Below, piece by piece: positions 11,487 to 22,750 of a stretch of DNA of 64,000 nucleotides. Source of the stretch: Hypericum androsaemum (Eukaryota > Streptophyta > Magnoliopsida > Malpighiales > Hypericaceae). Position numbers and translations under genes: made by a program. Numbering within the stretch: the first letter of the stretch is position 1; every line of letters begins with the position of its first letter. The DNA lies in the NCBI GenBank assembly GCA_963995505.1, contig OZ023181.1, positions 9,213,487 through 9,277,486 of the forward strand, read 5' to 3'. The notes below the pieces were generated by a model, which saw nothing but the letters and a program-made list of their open reading frames with translations, had not been told where the DNA came from and did no database searches.

Positions 11487-11579
11487 GCTATTCTTATCTG
11501 CCGTTGGGCCATAACTGGCTATTCTTACCCGCCGTTGGGCCATAATCGACTATTGTCACCCGCCGTTGGGCCATAATCT
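11487..11579 (+). repeat. three 31-bp tandem repeats
   Basis: Three units share the core CCGTTGGGCCATAA and are separated by GCTATTCTTA- or ACTATTGTCA-type starts. They lie in non-coding DNA between the gag fragment and the reversed primer site. Confidence 0.9.
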
Positions 11580-11888
11580 GTTGCTTCACTAGGTAACCTC
11601 TTATATGTATGATTTCTATATGTTCACATATATATCTATTGGACTCTCTAAGTAACTTAATCCACGAGACCACTACAAATGCACATCACAAATTTAACAT
11701 CATCTCCCTTCATAAAATAGTCACAACAAAATTCACAAACAACATTCACAATTCAGAGGATCCAAAGATTAAGAAGGTGAACAATAACAAGACATGACAA
11801 ATCCTATGCTCCGTAGCACATCTTTAGAAAGTTGACTCGAGAATCAAAACTTTTTCAAACTTAGATGTTAAATATAGGCTCTAACCAT

Positions 11889-11900
11889 GCTCTGATACCA
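11889..11900 (-). other. methionine-tRNA primer binding site, reverse orientation
   Basis: The minus strand reads TGGTATCAGAGC, the standard initiator-methionine tRNA primer site of many plant gypsy and copia elements, four bases from the end (GGGTCGTGACA) of the reversed LTR that starts at 11905. This fixes the reversed LTR as a 5' LTR of an element pointing left. Confidence 0.9.
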
Positions 11901-13452
11901 AGTCTGTCACGACCCAAATTTGGGGTCGGTGACCGGCACTAGACCCTAACCCGTTTACAAAACCAAATAAGTCTAGCCAGTCTCAAAATATATTTTGACT
12001 TTACAAAGTCTCATTCAAATACAATTATTCTTTACATTTATTCCAGGATCAAATTGAACTCGGTGGCTATTGAGCTACTAGACAAAGAACCTGTAAAATT
12101 GGAGAGAGGGGGGGGGGGATGAGTGTTTTGGAATACTCTGTAAGTACATAGAGCATAACATATCAGTTATGTCAAATACATGTGGGAGAGACAGAACTTA
12201 ACTATGTCCCACATCAAACCCGAACACAAAGTTAAGACAATAAAAGACCATCTCACAAATAAGGTCATCAAGCAATCGCATATCAAAAATAATCAAAATT
12301 TCAGATAGACCTTCACAAATATATAACACATATCAGATGGACTTCAGATAGGTCTAGATAGTGTCACTCCCACGCTAACACGAGGATACCATATCTTAAA
12401 GGTGCCATCAGAAATCAACCCTCTGGCCAAACATATCATATCGTATCAGAATCCTTGTATCCTCAGTATATGTGCACATATGCCAATAACCCCGGTTGGT
12501 CACGGGTAGACCTCATCATCCGCCATCCACAAACAACGTACCAAACATACCAAAATTCACATAGAAAAAAATATATTGGTCACATATTCACAAACATATC
12601 AAAGTAGCCCCAAGCTAGGAAATGCATGTTCTCTAGCTGGCCATACACATATGCCATGCATTTCACAAATCTGACCCAAGTAAGATCAAACATAACACAT
12701 ATGAACAAGATGAATTCATAAACAAAACCCATATGCATAAGACGCACATACTTAAGTCCTGAAACATGCACATGTACCAAACAAATCAAAGTTGTCATGA
12801 TCTATATGCTTACTCTAATGAAGATCGCTCTGCGAATGCTCATTCCCAACTCAATTCTACTTTCACTTTGTACCTTCATCCAGTCCTTCTTCCCAAGTTT
12901 ATTTCTTCCACCAAGAACCTTGTGGAAGTTTCACATACTCTGGATAACAATTTCCAATCACAAAGTGAGGTCAGCTCCTCACTTCCCCAAGCAAATCACT
13001 TCCAACACTTAAAAATAACCAACTTTGGCACAATCGACAACCAACGTCAGAAATAACTTAAGTCCATCAAAGTCGCTTACATCCTTTCAGTCACTGGTCC
13101 ATTATTAACTTACCATCATGTACAATAATTGTTTGTGATCATAATTTCATAAAAAGACCTGTTTTGGCCAACCGAACACACACCGAGCACAAGGTAAGGC
13201 CATTCACACTAACTTTGGTAAGCAGCCCTTATAACTCAATATCACACAAAACTAAGTACATATCTTCATCAATTTAACACTTCTCTATTCTTTCATCATC
13301 ACACCAAGTCCAAAAACCAACTTATAATTCCAAATAATTCACTTACCAAGTCGTTACTCTCAGACCACCTCAATTCTGAACTCAGGCAAATAGTCCGTCT
13401 TCCAATCATGCTTTCAGGATGATCCATTTATCCAAATCAGACATATAATATA

Positions 13453-14446
13453 GGGAAAATTACCCTCACGTCCCTGAGGTTTGGTCACCCTCCCCCTAGG
13501 GTCCCTGACTTTTGGAAAATGATTGTCCCGTCCCTAAGTTTTGATGATAATAGACTCTCGGGTCCCTGGCTGACGTCATCGGCTCGTTTTTTCATTTTTG
13601 GTCATAGAAATGACCAAAATACCCCTAAAATTTTGCATTTTGAGCCCGAAATGGAAGGCGAAGGGGAGTAAGAGAGCAGAGATTGGAGCACAGAGATCGG
13701 GCTGAGATGGCAGTCTCGCTTCCAGGAGGCCCCACCAAAGAACTTGTAGCCCTTGAACTCCTTCAGCTCATCTCCTCGGTCTTCCCTTTGCCACGGGCCC
13801 ACCACCAGCTCCTCTCAGTCTTAGCAAAATGAAGACGGGCTCGCAGAGAAGAGACAGGAGAGGCCACCGACCGTGGGCTTGTGGGAGGATGCAATAGAGG
13901 AGGCCGTGGAGGACGCGACTGCCCTGGCACTGACAAGGTCGAAATTCGAGTGGGTAGTGGTCTGGTATGGCATAGAGCAAAAGCTGCTCGGTGGGCTCGC
14001 GTACATGGCTATGGTAAAAACCACCATTGTGGAGGACCCGTTGGAGAAACGGTGCACGAATTTTGACGATTATCCAATTGCCTTCTCCGGAAACCCACAA
14101 CGAATTGAGTAGACCAGAGTTTCAAAGGAGGGAATATGAGGAGAGGGTAGGTTGTTTGTTTGATCGCCCTTGGAGCTTGTTTGATCGGTCTTGGAGCTTT
14201 TCAATTTCGGCGAGGGTTGGGTTGTTGGGCCACCGTCGGCGAGAATCAGGAAGAAGAAGGTGCTTTTTTTTTAGGGTATTTTGGTTATTTCCATGACCAA
14301 AAATGAAAAAAAAGAGCCGATGATGTCAGCCAGGGACCCGAGAGTCTATTATCATCAAAACTTAGGGACGGGACAATCATTTTTCAAAAGTCAGGGACCC
14401 TAGAGGGAGGGTGACCAAAGGTCAGGGACGTGAGGGTAATTTGCCC
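13453..14446. mobile_element. Mutator-like element with long inverted ends and 9-bp target duplication
   Basis: The left end GGGAAAATTACCCTCACGTC and the right end, read backwards, GGGCAAATTACCCTCACGTC, begin inverted repeats about 175 bases long (13453-13629 and 14271-14446). The 9-bp sequence TATAATATA lies directly outside both ends (13444-13452 and 14447-14455). Long inverted ends plus a 9-bp duplication are the marks of the Mutator superfamily. There is no transposase, so it is non-autonomous. Its inside is clearly richer in G and C than the host LTR, as in Pack-MULEs that carry gene pieces. Confidence 0.88.
13873..14112 (+). other. 79-residue open frame inside the Mutator-like element
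   Basis: The frame starts [20 protein letters not shown] and ends at a TAG at 14110. It contains hydrophobic and acidic stretches but no motif I recognise. Antisense frames of similar length overlap it. It could be a captured host exon or chance coding potential in GC-rich DNA. I do not claim that it is expressed. Confidence 0.3.
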
Positions 14447-15179
14447 TATAATATATCATTAGAAAGCTCTTTAAGTCCTCTACAATCTGTATGAAGATAC
14501 CAAACGCAAATTCGGAGTCCAAATAGACTTACCAAACACTTCTTTCTAACCACCTCGACTGTATACTCCAACAAATAGTCCGTAGTTCAAAATATATTTC
14601 AGGTCGATTCCTTTATCCAATTATTACCAATCATATATGGTTAGAAATCTCTTAAAGTCCTCTACAATGCTCATGAAGACATGAAAGTCCAATTCCAAGC
14701 AAAAGGACACTTACTGAACACTTCTTTGTCCACCAGAATACTTGTATACTCCAGTTATTAGTCTGCCATTCAAAACCAATTTCTCATTGATTTCTTAATC
14801 CAAATAGGACATATAATATACGATTGGAAAACTCATTGAGTCCTCTACAACCTTTGAGAAGACTATAAATTCTAAATTAAAGCAGAAACCTACTTACCAA
14901 ACTATTCTTTATTGACCTGCTTCTTTCTCTTTCTTCTATCTCTCTCTCTCTTCTTTTTCTTCTCTTTTGTTTTGTGGCTTATCTCCAGAGTTTCTTGCCT
15001 CTTCCTTTAATTTTCTGAGTCCTAAAAGAGTGTAGGTGAGTCACCATCCAGTATGACTCACGTTCTCAACTAATTCTAACAAGTTTCCAAGTGGTGAAAG
15101 ATGATTGGATGGCTTTTCCAAGGGGTCCAATCGGGATGCAGCACATTGAGTCCCATTTTTCACCAAATTTAGTTGCTTA

Positions 15180-16018
15180 TTTCCCAAAATCGTTTTCTGC
15201 TCAATTGTAGGCATATGTGTCTAGTTTCTAGATCATATTTACTTGTACCATTTGGAGCAAAATTGAGGAAGATGTGTCTAATTTACCAAGTAGGTGTCAG
15301 TTCTTTCCAAACTTGCCCAACTATCTTCATAACTCGAATTTGGGTTGGGATCGTTATTTGCCATTGATGGAGTTTGCTTATAATAATAGCTACCAATCAA
15401 TTATCAAGATGGCTCCATATGAAGCTTTGTATGGAAGAAAATGTAGATCACCGTTATGTTGGAATGAGGTTGGTGAGAAACAACTATTGGGTAATGACTT
15501 AGTACAAGAAACCAATAAGAAGATACAGTTGATTGACAAAGGCTGGAAACAGCCCAGAGTCGGCAAAATTCGTACTCAGACAAGAGACGAAAGGATATTG
15601 AGTTTGATATGGGACTACATGTTTTCGTCAAGGTTTCACCTATGAAGGGAACAATGAGGTTTGGAAGAAGGGGCAAACTCAGTCCTAGATATATTGGCCC
15701 ATTTGAGATTTTGGAGTGAGTTGGACCAGTGGCATATCGATTGGCTTTGCCACCATCTTTGTCGCATATTCATCCAGTGTTCCATGTCTCCATGCTTAAG
15801 CGATATCTGCATGATCCTACTCATGTTTTAGAGCCATGGATTGTGGAGATTTGACATATCAAGAAAATCCAATAAGGATTTTGGATCATGATGTTAGAAA
15901 GCTTCGGAATAGAGAGCTTCCGATGGTCAAGGTTGAATGGGCAAATCGTTCCTTGGCTGAGGCAACTTGGGAAATCAAGGAAGTGATGAAAATGAAGTAC
16001 CCATATCTATTTGCATAA
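15180..16018 (+). pseudogene. integrase C-terminal part and chromodomain-like tail, nested gypsy element
   Basis: Broken frames encode [20 protein letters not shown] and [20 protein letters not shown], both hallmarks of the end of plant gypsy integrase, then from 15836 a tail with RILDHDVRKLRNRELPMVKV and ATWEIKEVMKMKYPYLF, the chromodomain-like end of chromoviruses. Several frame shifts lie between. It ends about 60 bases before the LTR that starts near 16080, after a GGGGAC-AAG-type polypurine stretch (16069-16077), which is the normal order for a 3' end. Confidence 0.85.
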
Positions 16019-16079
16019 CAGGTAAGTTAGCCTTCTATTTAGAAAATTCGGGGACCGAATTTTATAAGGAGGGGAGACT

Positions 16080-17949
16080 GTGATACCCTCACCCTTCTAC
16101 CAAATTTGTTACAACAAAATAAGGTTGGTTTTGGAAGGGTTTAGGCTTAGTCCATCATTGTTCGGTAAAATAGGCGTAACTTCCTCATCCGGACTCCAAA
16201 TTAGATGATTCTAATTCGTGTGGATTTATAACATCTGGATCTATAACTTTTCTCTTTGAGTTTTGTAATTTATGAAATAATCTGGCCGTAACAGAGTAAT
16301 AAATCAAGGTGCTCGAAAATTAGTCTAATTTCATCGGTATTGGGAAGTTTTGTAAAAATAATTTGTTATGTGACTTTATTTGAATAAAGCTCATTTTAGG
16401 GACTTATTATAACATATTAAGAAGTTTAGAAATGATTTTGAATGGGTGGAAAAGTCCAGGATCAAAAGGGAAATTCTATTACAAGTTGGCTGGCAAATGA
16501 AAAGTATGATGACTAAGCTACTTAGCATGCATATAAAAGGGAAAATCTTTTGGATCGGGCTTTAGGCATGAAACACTTGAACATTAGAAGAGAAAACAGA
16601 GGAGAAAGGACTAGGAGAAAGGGAGAAAACAGAGGAGAAAGGACTAGGAGAAAGGGAGAAAACGAAGAGAAAAGAAGAGAAAAGAAAAGGAGCCAGATTT
16701 CAACAACTTGGAAGAATATGTAAGTAGTTTTGTAGGATTTTGCTTAATTTGAGTAGAAATTATTTTAGACCTAGATGAAGGAAGTTAAGGTAAGTTTTAG
16801 CTAGGATTTTTATGTATAGAATTTAGAAGAGAAATTGATCATCGGGGGTGTAGTTTTGTGAATTTTAGCATAGGTTTTGGGGCTGCCTTGTGTAAATCCA
16901 AATTAAAAAAAAACTATGATATTTTTATGTTACCTAGGATCTAAGTACATGCTTAAGAGGCTGATAATGATAGTGATTTATGTTCTTTTGACTAGTTAAC
17001 CAACGTTTTGAATCCGAGTACCACGAATTGTAAAACAAAGCACGGAGCTTCTCTTTGAATAGTTTCAGCAACCATTGTCTAGTTAGTGGATATTCTTTGT
17101 AACATGTGTTCAGTTAACTAGACGTGGGTGATATGTATAATTTGGTATACTTTTGATTGGTTTAAAGTATGGTTATATGATTAGTTTTTGTCAATATGAG
17201 ATTTGATGATGTTTGTGGATTGTTTGTCTATTTGGGTCTATCTTGCCCAATTCGTGATATGGGACTCTTTTGGTATGAATTTGGATATGTGGTCAATATG
17301 TATTATGTGTGTTTGGAATGTTTGTTATGTCATTTGTGAGATGGCGCATGATGAGGTCTACCCGTGACCAACCGGGGATGTTGACATATGTGCACATATA
17401 CTAAGGATACAATGGATTCTGATATAATTTGTTTGGCCGGTGGAGTTGGATTCTGATGGCACCTTTAAGATATGGTATCCTCGTGTCGGTGTGGGAGTGA
17501 CACTATCTAGACCTATCTGAAGTTCATCCGAATTGTGTTATGTGGTTGTGAAGGTCTATCTAAATTGTTGTTATATTTGATATGTGATTACTTTGATGAA
17601 CTTATTTGTGAAGTGGTCTTTTGTCATCGTAGCCTTGTGTTAGTATTTGGGTTTGACAGGGACGACTGGTTGGTTAAATACATGTTACTTATAATATTTG
17701 CTTACTAAGTATTTCAAAGCACTTATCCCTTACTTCAATCCACAGGTGAAGAGATTTGAGCCGTAGTTTGTATCTAGAGAAGCTTTTCCACCGAGTTCAA
17801 TTGGATCTTGGGATAAATGTAAAGGATAATTGTATTTGAATGAGACTTTGTAAAGTCAAAATATATTTTGAGGCTGGCTAGACTTATTTGGTTTTGTAAA
17901 CGGGTTAGGGTCTAGCGCCGGTCACCGATCCCGAATTTGGGTCGTGACA
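16080..17949 (+). repeat. 3' LTR of the nested gypsy element
   Basis: Starts TGTGATACCC right after a purine-rich tract and ends GGGTCGTGACA. It holds GCATATAAAAGGGAAA near 16530, a likely TATA region, followed by GA-rich tandem repeats (16580-16690, with a 32-bp unit repeated). Its last 660 bases are mirrored in reverse complement at 11905-12560. Confidence 0.85.
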
Positions 17950-17950
17950 G

Positions 17951-18619
17951 GTGTTGAGTTTTATGGATGGTCACTCGGGTTACAACCAGATCTACCTCGC
18001 CAAAGAGGATATCCACAAAACGGCATTCCGATGTCCGGGCTCCATTGGGATCTTCGAATGGATGGTCATGCCCTTCGGACTCAAAAATGCCGGAGCCACC
18101 TACCAAAAGGGAATGCACTTGATCTTTCCTGACTTCATTGGTAAGAAAATGGAGGTATACATTGACGATGTAGTTATCAAGTCCCATGATCACGTCTAAC
18201 ACTTTGAGCACTTACGGGCATCGTTCGATAGGATGCGCAAGCACCAGCTCAAGATGAACCCTTTGAAGTGTGCATTCGGTGTCTCGGCAGGCAACTTCTT
18301 GGGTTTCCTTGTTCATAGGCGAGGCATTGAGGTGGATGAGAACAAAGTCAAGACGATCCAACAAGCTCAGCCTCCTCGAAATAAGAAGGAGTTGCAACGT
18401 TTCCTCAGCCAAGTCAACTTCTTGCATCGGTTCATATCCAACACGGCTGGCCAGACACGGTCATTCGCCAACTTACTCAAGCTAAAGGGAGGTGAGTTCC
18501 TATGGGAGGAAAAACACCAGCAAGCTTTTGACGAGATCAAGGCGCACTTATCTTCACCTCCCGTGGTCACTCTGCCTACTCGAAATCGGCCTTTGTTGCT
18601 CTATATCTCAGCCGCCTAA
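17951..18619 (+). pseudogene. reverse transcriptase C-terminal part and connection, Tat-like element
   Basis: Resumes the RT after the nest: FMDGHSGYNQIYLAKEDIHK, WMVMPFGLKNAGATY and the catalytic YIDDVV near 18158, then after a TAA at 18197 the thumb region with GNFLGFLVHRRGIEVDENKV and RFLSQVNFLHRFI, reaching the first RNase H (LLLYISAA) with a stop at 18617. The frame is the same as the N-terminal RT part at 10247, so the foreign DNA did not change register overall. Confidence 0.9.
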
Positions 18620-18739
18620 GACTCAATTGGTTGTCTTTTAGCTCAGGAGAACGACGATGGTAAAGAGTAGGCCATTTATTACTTAAGTCGATCTCTCTTA
18701 GGGGCCTAGACGAGGTACTCTTCTATTGAGAAATTATGC

Positions 18740-20785
18740 TTGTCTCTCTTCTTCGCTTGTAGAAAGTTGAGATACTATCTCCTACCCAAAGAGGTAAAAG
18801 TGATTGCCCAGACCGATATCATTAAGTATCTTCTTACCGGACCCATTATGAGGGGAAGAGTCAGAAAGTGGGCATTGGCCTTGGTGGAGTTGAACTTGAC
18901 ATTCGTACCACAACGAGCGGTAAAGGGGCAAGCGTTGGCAGACTTTTTAGCCAACCACCCATGTGTTGATGTTTCTGCCGATATCTCGGTGGATTTTGGA
19001 TTTGTGGCAAAGAAACCATGGATGCTTTGGTTTGACAGTTCACGTACCAACAAGTGTGTCAGAGCTGGGATCGTGATCAAATCTCCAACTGGTGTGAAGA
19101 CTAAGGGGTCTTTCCTCTTTGAGTTTCCTTGCATCAACAATCAAGCCGAGTATGAGGCTTTGATTCTTGGTTTGCGAATCTTGAAGGACCTAGGTGCCGA
19201 GACCGTACGGGTGCTTGGAGATTCAATGTTGGTAATCAAACAAGTGGTGGGCGAGTTCAAATATGAACGGGAAGGCTTCCAATCCTATTGTGATACAGCT
19301 CGGTCACTGCTACGAAGCTTCGAGGATGCAATCATTGGGTTCGTGGATCGCACCAAGAATATGGAGGCCAACAAGTTAGCACAAACCAGTTTTGGTTTTT
19401 GTGCATTCACCAAGTTCAACTCCGTGCCGATAAAGGTCAAGTCGACCTCGACATTAGAAGAGCTTAATTTGACGGTGGAGATTGCCTTGTTACAACTCGA
19501 CCGGGATTGGAGGCAAGAATACATCGACTATCTCAAGAGCCCGAGTTCTTGTTCCGACAAGGCGCTAAAGGTAAAAGCTCTTCGCTTCGAGCTCATTAAT
19601 GATGTCCTTTATCGAAGAACTGTGGATGGGTTGCTCTTGGTTTGCCCAAGTCCAAAAGAGGCCATGTTGGCGATGATGGAAATATACGAAGGCATATGTG
19701 GTGCACACCAGTCGGGCATCAAGATGAGGTGGTTGATGCATCGCTACAATTACTATTGGCCGAGAATGGAAAAGGATTGCATTGAGTATGCAAAGGGGTG
19801 CCAAAGACATAGACAAGTTCGGCACTCTCCAGCCGACACTTTCCATCCAGTGGTTGATGTTATTGGAAAGATCCACCAAGCGTCTATCAAGTGCTACTCA
19901 TTCATCATTGTGGCAAATGACTACTTCACCAAGTGGGTAGAGGCAGTACTAATGAAGGTTGTAAACCAAGAGACGGTGATCTAGTTCTTCAAAGAACATA
20001 TCATCCATAGGTTTGGACTATCGGAGACAATCATAACCGACCAAGCTACTATGTTCACGGGAGATGAGATCCAAAGGTTCGCAAGAGATATGGGCTTCAA
20101 GATCACCCACTCGACGCCCTATTATGTTCAAGGCAATGGTCAAGGCAATGGTCAAGCGGAAGCCACCAACAAGGTATTAAAGGCGTGCATAGAGAATGCG
20201 GTAAAAGAAAAGCCCAGGACATGACATCTCGCCTTATCTGGGGCATTGTGGGCTTTTTGCACGACCAAGAAGGGTGCCACCGGAACAACACCATTCGCCC
20301 TTACCTATGGACACGACGCTATGATCACATTAGAGATGACGGTCCGATCCTTGAGAAGGGCTGAACAAGCGAATCTCTCCCAGCTCGACTATGACTTAGC
20401 TATGTTGGCTGAACTCGAAGATCTTCCCGAGGAGAGACTAAGGACTTTGGACGCAATCATCCAACAAAAGAAGACCGTAGAAAAAGCTTACAATAAGAAG
20501 GTCCGAGAGAAGCATTTCGAAAGAGGAGACATGGTGTGGAAAGACATTCTCCCATTCGGACGTAAGGATCCCGAGCTTGGGAAGTGGTCTCCCAACTGGG
20601 AAGGGCCGTTTGAAGTGCATGACGTGCTATGGAATGGATCTTATCGGCTTGCTGACATTAATGGTGAAGTACACGAGCGGCCAATAAATGGATTATTTTT
20701 GAAGAAATACTGCACTAGCATGTGGGAAGGCGTGGATGATCGGTTGTTTGAAGAATACGCGAGGACATACAACCAAAAAATGTAA
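18740..20785 (+). pseudogene. RNase H, second RNase H and integrase, Tat-like element
   Basis: The frame 18740-19984 carries the end of the RT-linked RNase H (KWALALVELNLTFVPQRAVK), the additional RVT_3-type RNase H (LWFDSSRTNKCVRAGIVIKS; NNQAEYEALILGLRILKDLG; LGDSMLVIKQVVGEF), and the integrase zinc-binding part (GICGAHQSGIKMRWLMHRYN). A TAG at 19982 breaks the catalytic core, which continues in the same frame with TDQATMFTG, a GNGQ duplication before AEATNK, a TGA near 20221, and a C-terminal part (20246-20785) with RGDMVWKDILPFGRK and KWSPNWEGPFEV. All pieces share one frame; only nonsense codons interrupt them. Confidence 0.9.
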
Positions 20786-21053
20786 TTGAACTAACCGGCA
20801 ACAGAATAGTGGTAGATCCTTACTTGGCCAATCACGGTTTTAGTCATAGTCATTTCGGTCTTCACATAGACCGGTTGTTTATGTTACCTAATCATGTACC
20901 GATTTGTGCCAAACCGATGAAGCGAGTTAATAAAAACTAGATTTTGGGTTTCGTTCATTCACTCTCGGCCTACCTTTACTTCATGTGTTTGCTCACACAA
21001 GTGACTGTTTCGATGCTCGTTCGGTCACTTATTCTCAACTTGTGTGCACTTTG

Positions 21054-21415
21054 CTCGCTCACTTGGTGTCGCACGCTCACTTGGTGCCGCTCGCTCACTC
21101 GGTGCTGTGCAATCACTTGGTACTGCTCGCTCACTCGGTGCCGCTCACTTAATTGGTGCGTGCTCGCTTGCTCGGTGCCACTGGCTCACTTGGTGCCGCT
21201 CGGTCACTCGGTGTCGCTCGCTCACTCGGTGCCGCTTGCTCAGTCGGTGCCGCGTGCTCACTTGGTGCCACTCGCTGACTCGGTGCCACGCGTTCACTGT
21301 GTACTGCACCCTAACTCGGTCCCGCTCGCTCACTTAGTGCCGCGTGCTCACTTGAGTGAGCTCGCTCACTCAATGCCGCTCGCTGACTCGGTGTCGCCCG
21401 CTCACTGCCGCTCGC
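21054..21415 (+). repeat. 18-bp tandem array in the 3' LTR
   Basis: About 20 diverged units of the GCTCACTCGGTGCCG type. It is longer and more diverged than the matching array in the 5' LTR at 4256-4484. Confidence 0.88.
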
Positions 21416-21784
21416 TAAAGTTAATTGCATTTTTGTAGAAAAACCACAGATTCTGCCTTAGATCTCCGATCGAAATGATTCAAGTTTCTATAGAAAGCTA
21501 AGACGTAGACCTAACACGTTGTTGTTTATGAGATCTTCAAATTCGGAGCGGAAGGGGGTCAAAAGTCCATTTGAAGATAAGATCGCCCATGTTATGCTCG
21601 CTCGCTCGGTGGTCACTCGGTGCTGCTGGCTCGATGCTCGCTAGGTGCCGCTCGCTCGATGCTCGCTCATTCGGTGCTCGCTCATTGGAGTTTGAGAGAC
21701 AACATTATTTTGGAAAAAACATTCGAGATGAGCCAGAACCAAGTCGGCGCCTCAATGTGACTAAGGCAGTTTAGACGTCAATAT

Positions 21785-22505
21785 AATAAAGGCGGCTTTG
21801 GTTTCCATCATGAGTCGGTAGCCAAGTTGGCATTGTCTAAAGGTGGCTTCGGTTTACATTATGAGTCGGTAGCCAAGTTTGCATTGTCAAAGGCGGTTTC
21901 AATTTTCATCATGAGTCGGTAGCCAAGTTGGCATTGTCTAAAGGTGGCTTCAGTTTCCATCATGAGTCGGTAGCCAAGTTGGCATTGTCAAAGGTAGTTT
22001 CGGTTTCCATCATGAGTCGGTAGCAATGTTGGCATTGTCGAAAGGCGGCTTCGGTTTCCATCATGAATCGGTAGCCAAGTTGGCATTGTCAAAGGCAGTT
22101 TCGGTTTCCATCATGAGTCGGTAGCCAAGTTGGCATTGTCTAAAGGCAGCTTTGGTTTCCATCATGAGTCGGTAGTCAAGTTGGCATTGTTTAAAGGCGG
22201 CTTCGATTTCCATCATGAGTCGGTAGCCAATTTGGCATTGTCAAAGGCAGTTTTGGTTTCTCATCATGAGTCGGTAGCCAAGTCGGCATTGTCTAAAATG
22301 GTTTTGGTTTCTATTGTGAGTCGGTAGCTAAGTCGGCATTGTCTAAGGTAGCTTCGATTTCCATCATGAGTCGGTAGCCATGTTGGCATCGTCTAAGGCG
22401 GCTTCAGTTTTCATCATGAGTCGGTTGCCAAGTTGGCATCGTCTAAAGGCAGTTTTGGTTTCCATCATGAGCCGGAGCCAAGTTGACATCGTTTGAGGCG
22501 GTTGG
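21785..22505 (+). repeat. 49-bp tandem array in the 3' LTR
   Basis: About 14 units with the core TCATGAGTCGGTAGCCAAGT. The same alternation of linkers as in the 5' LTR is seen. Confidence 0.92.
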
Positions 22506-22750
22506 CATCGTCTATATAAAGAGGGCCCAGGCATGAGACCAAAAATCATCAATCAACCACACAACCAACTACTTTTCTTTTACTTGTACCATTTTCCTTT
22601 CCGTAGCATAGCTCTCTTTTTTCCTCTCCCTTAGACCGAACGTCTTAGGTTCGTAGAACTTTTTTCACCTATTCCGTTGGACCGACCTTGGGGCGATCAC
22701 TCCGGACCGTCTCGGAAAGTCTTGCGTTCTTGTACCACTTTTTCCACAAC

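Larger units (their letters stand above)
13344..14900. repeat. tandem array of about 180-bp units, first unit split
   Basis: Three units share, in order, CTTACCAA, an ACTCC...AATAGTC block, TTTATCCAA, a CATATAATAT or CATATATGG block, GTCCTCTACAA and a GAAGA block. Their approximate spans are 13344-13452 joined to 14447-14530, then 14530-14713, then 14713-14895. The Mutator-like element sits in the first one. Each unit carries a reversed copy of the short module listed in the findings. Confidence 0.75.
11905..15050 (-). repeat. LTR in reverse orientation, split by a Mutator-like element
   Basis: From TGTCACGACCC at 11905 the plus strand is the reverse complement of the LTR that ends at 17949; the match is easy to follow to about 12560 against 17290-17949 and continues more weakly, including the CT-rich tract near 14930-14980, which mirrors the GA-rich tract at 16580-16690. 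The far end (near 15050) is not defined. The DNA element at 13453-14446 is inserted in it. Confidence 0.75.
10990..17949. mobile_element. nested gypsy complex inserted in the RT of the Tat-like element
   Basis: The outer RT stops after DMLVDAIN at about 10985 and resumes with VLSFMDGHSGYNQ at 17951, so everything between is an insertion. It holds, left to right: a gag fragment on the plus strand, an LTR in reverse orientation preceded by a reversed methionine primer site, a Mutator-like element inside that LTR, the end of an integrase on the plus strand, and a forward LTR ending in GGGTCGTGACA at 17949. The parts are one family but not in standard order, so either two elements overlap or one was rearranged. 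The left limit is uncertain by tens of bases and the target duplication is not evident. Confidence 0.8.

Noticed and set aside
13602..14100. Antisense open frames in the Mutator-like element
   Set aside because: They overlap the plus-strand frame and parts of the inverted end; GC-rich DNA gives such frames and I see no motif.
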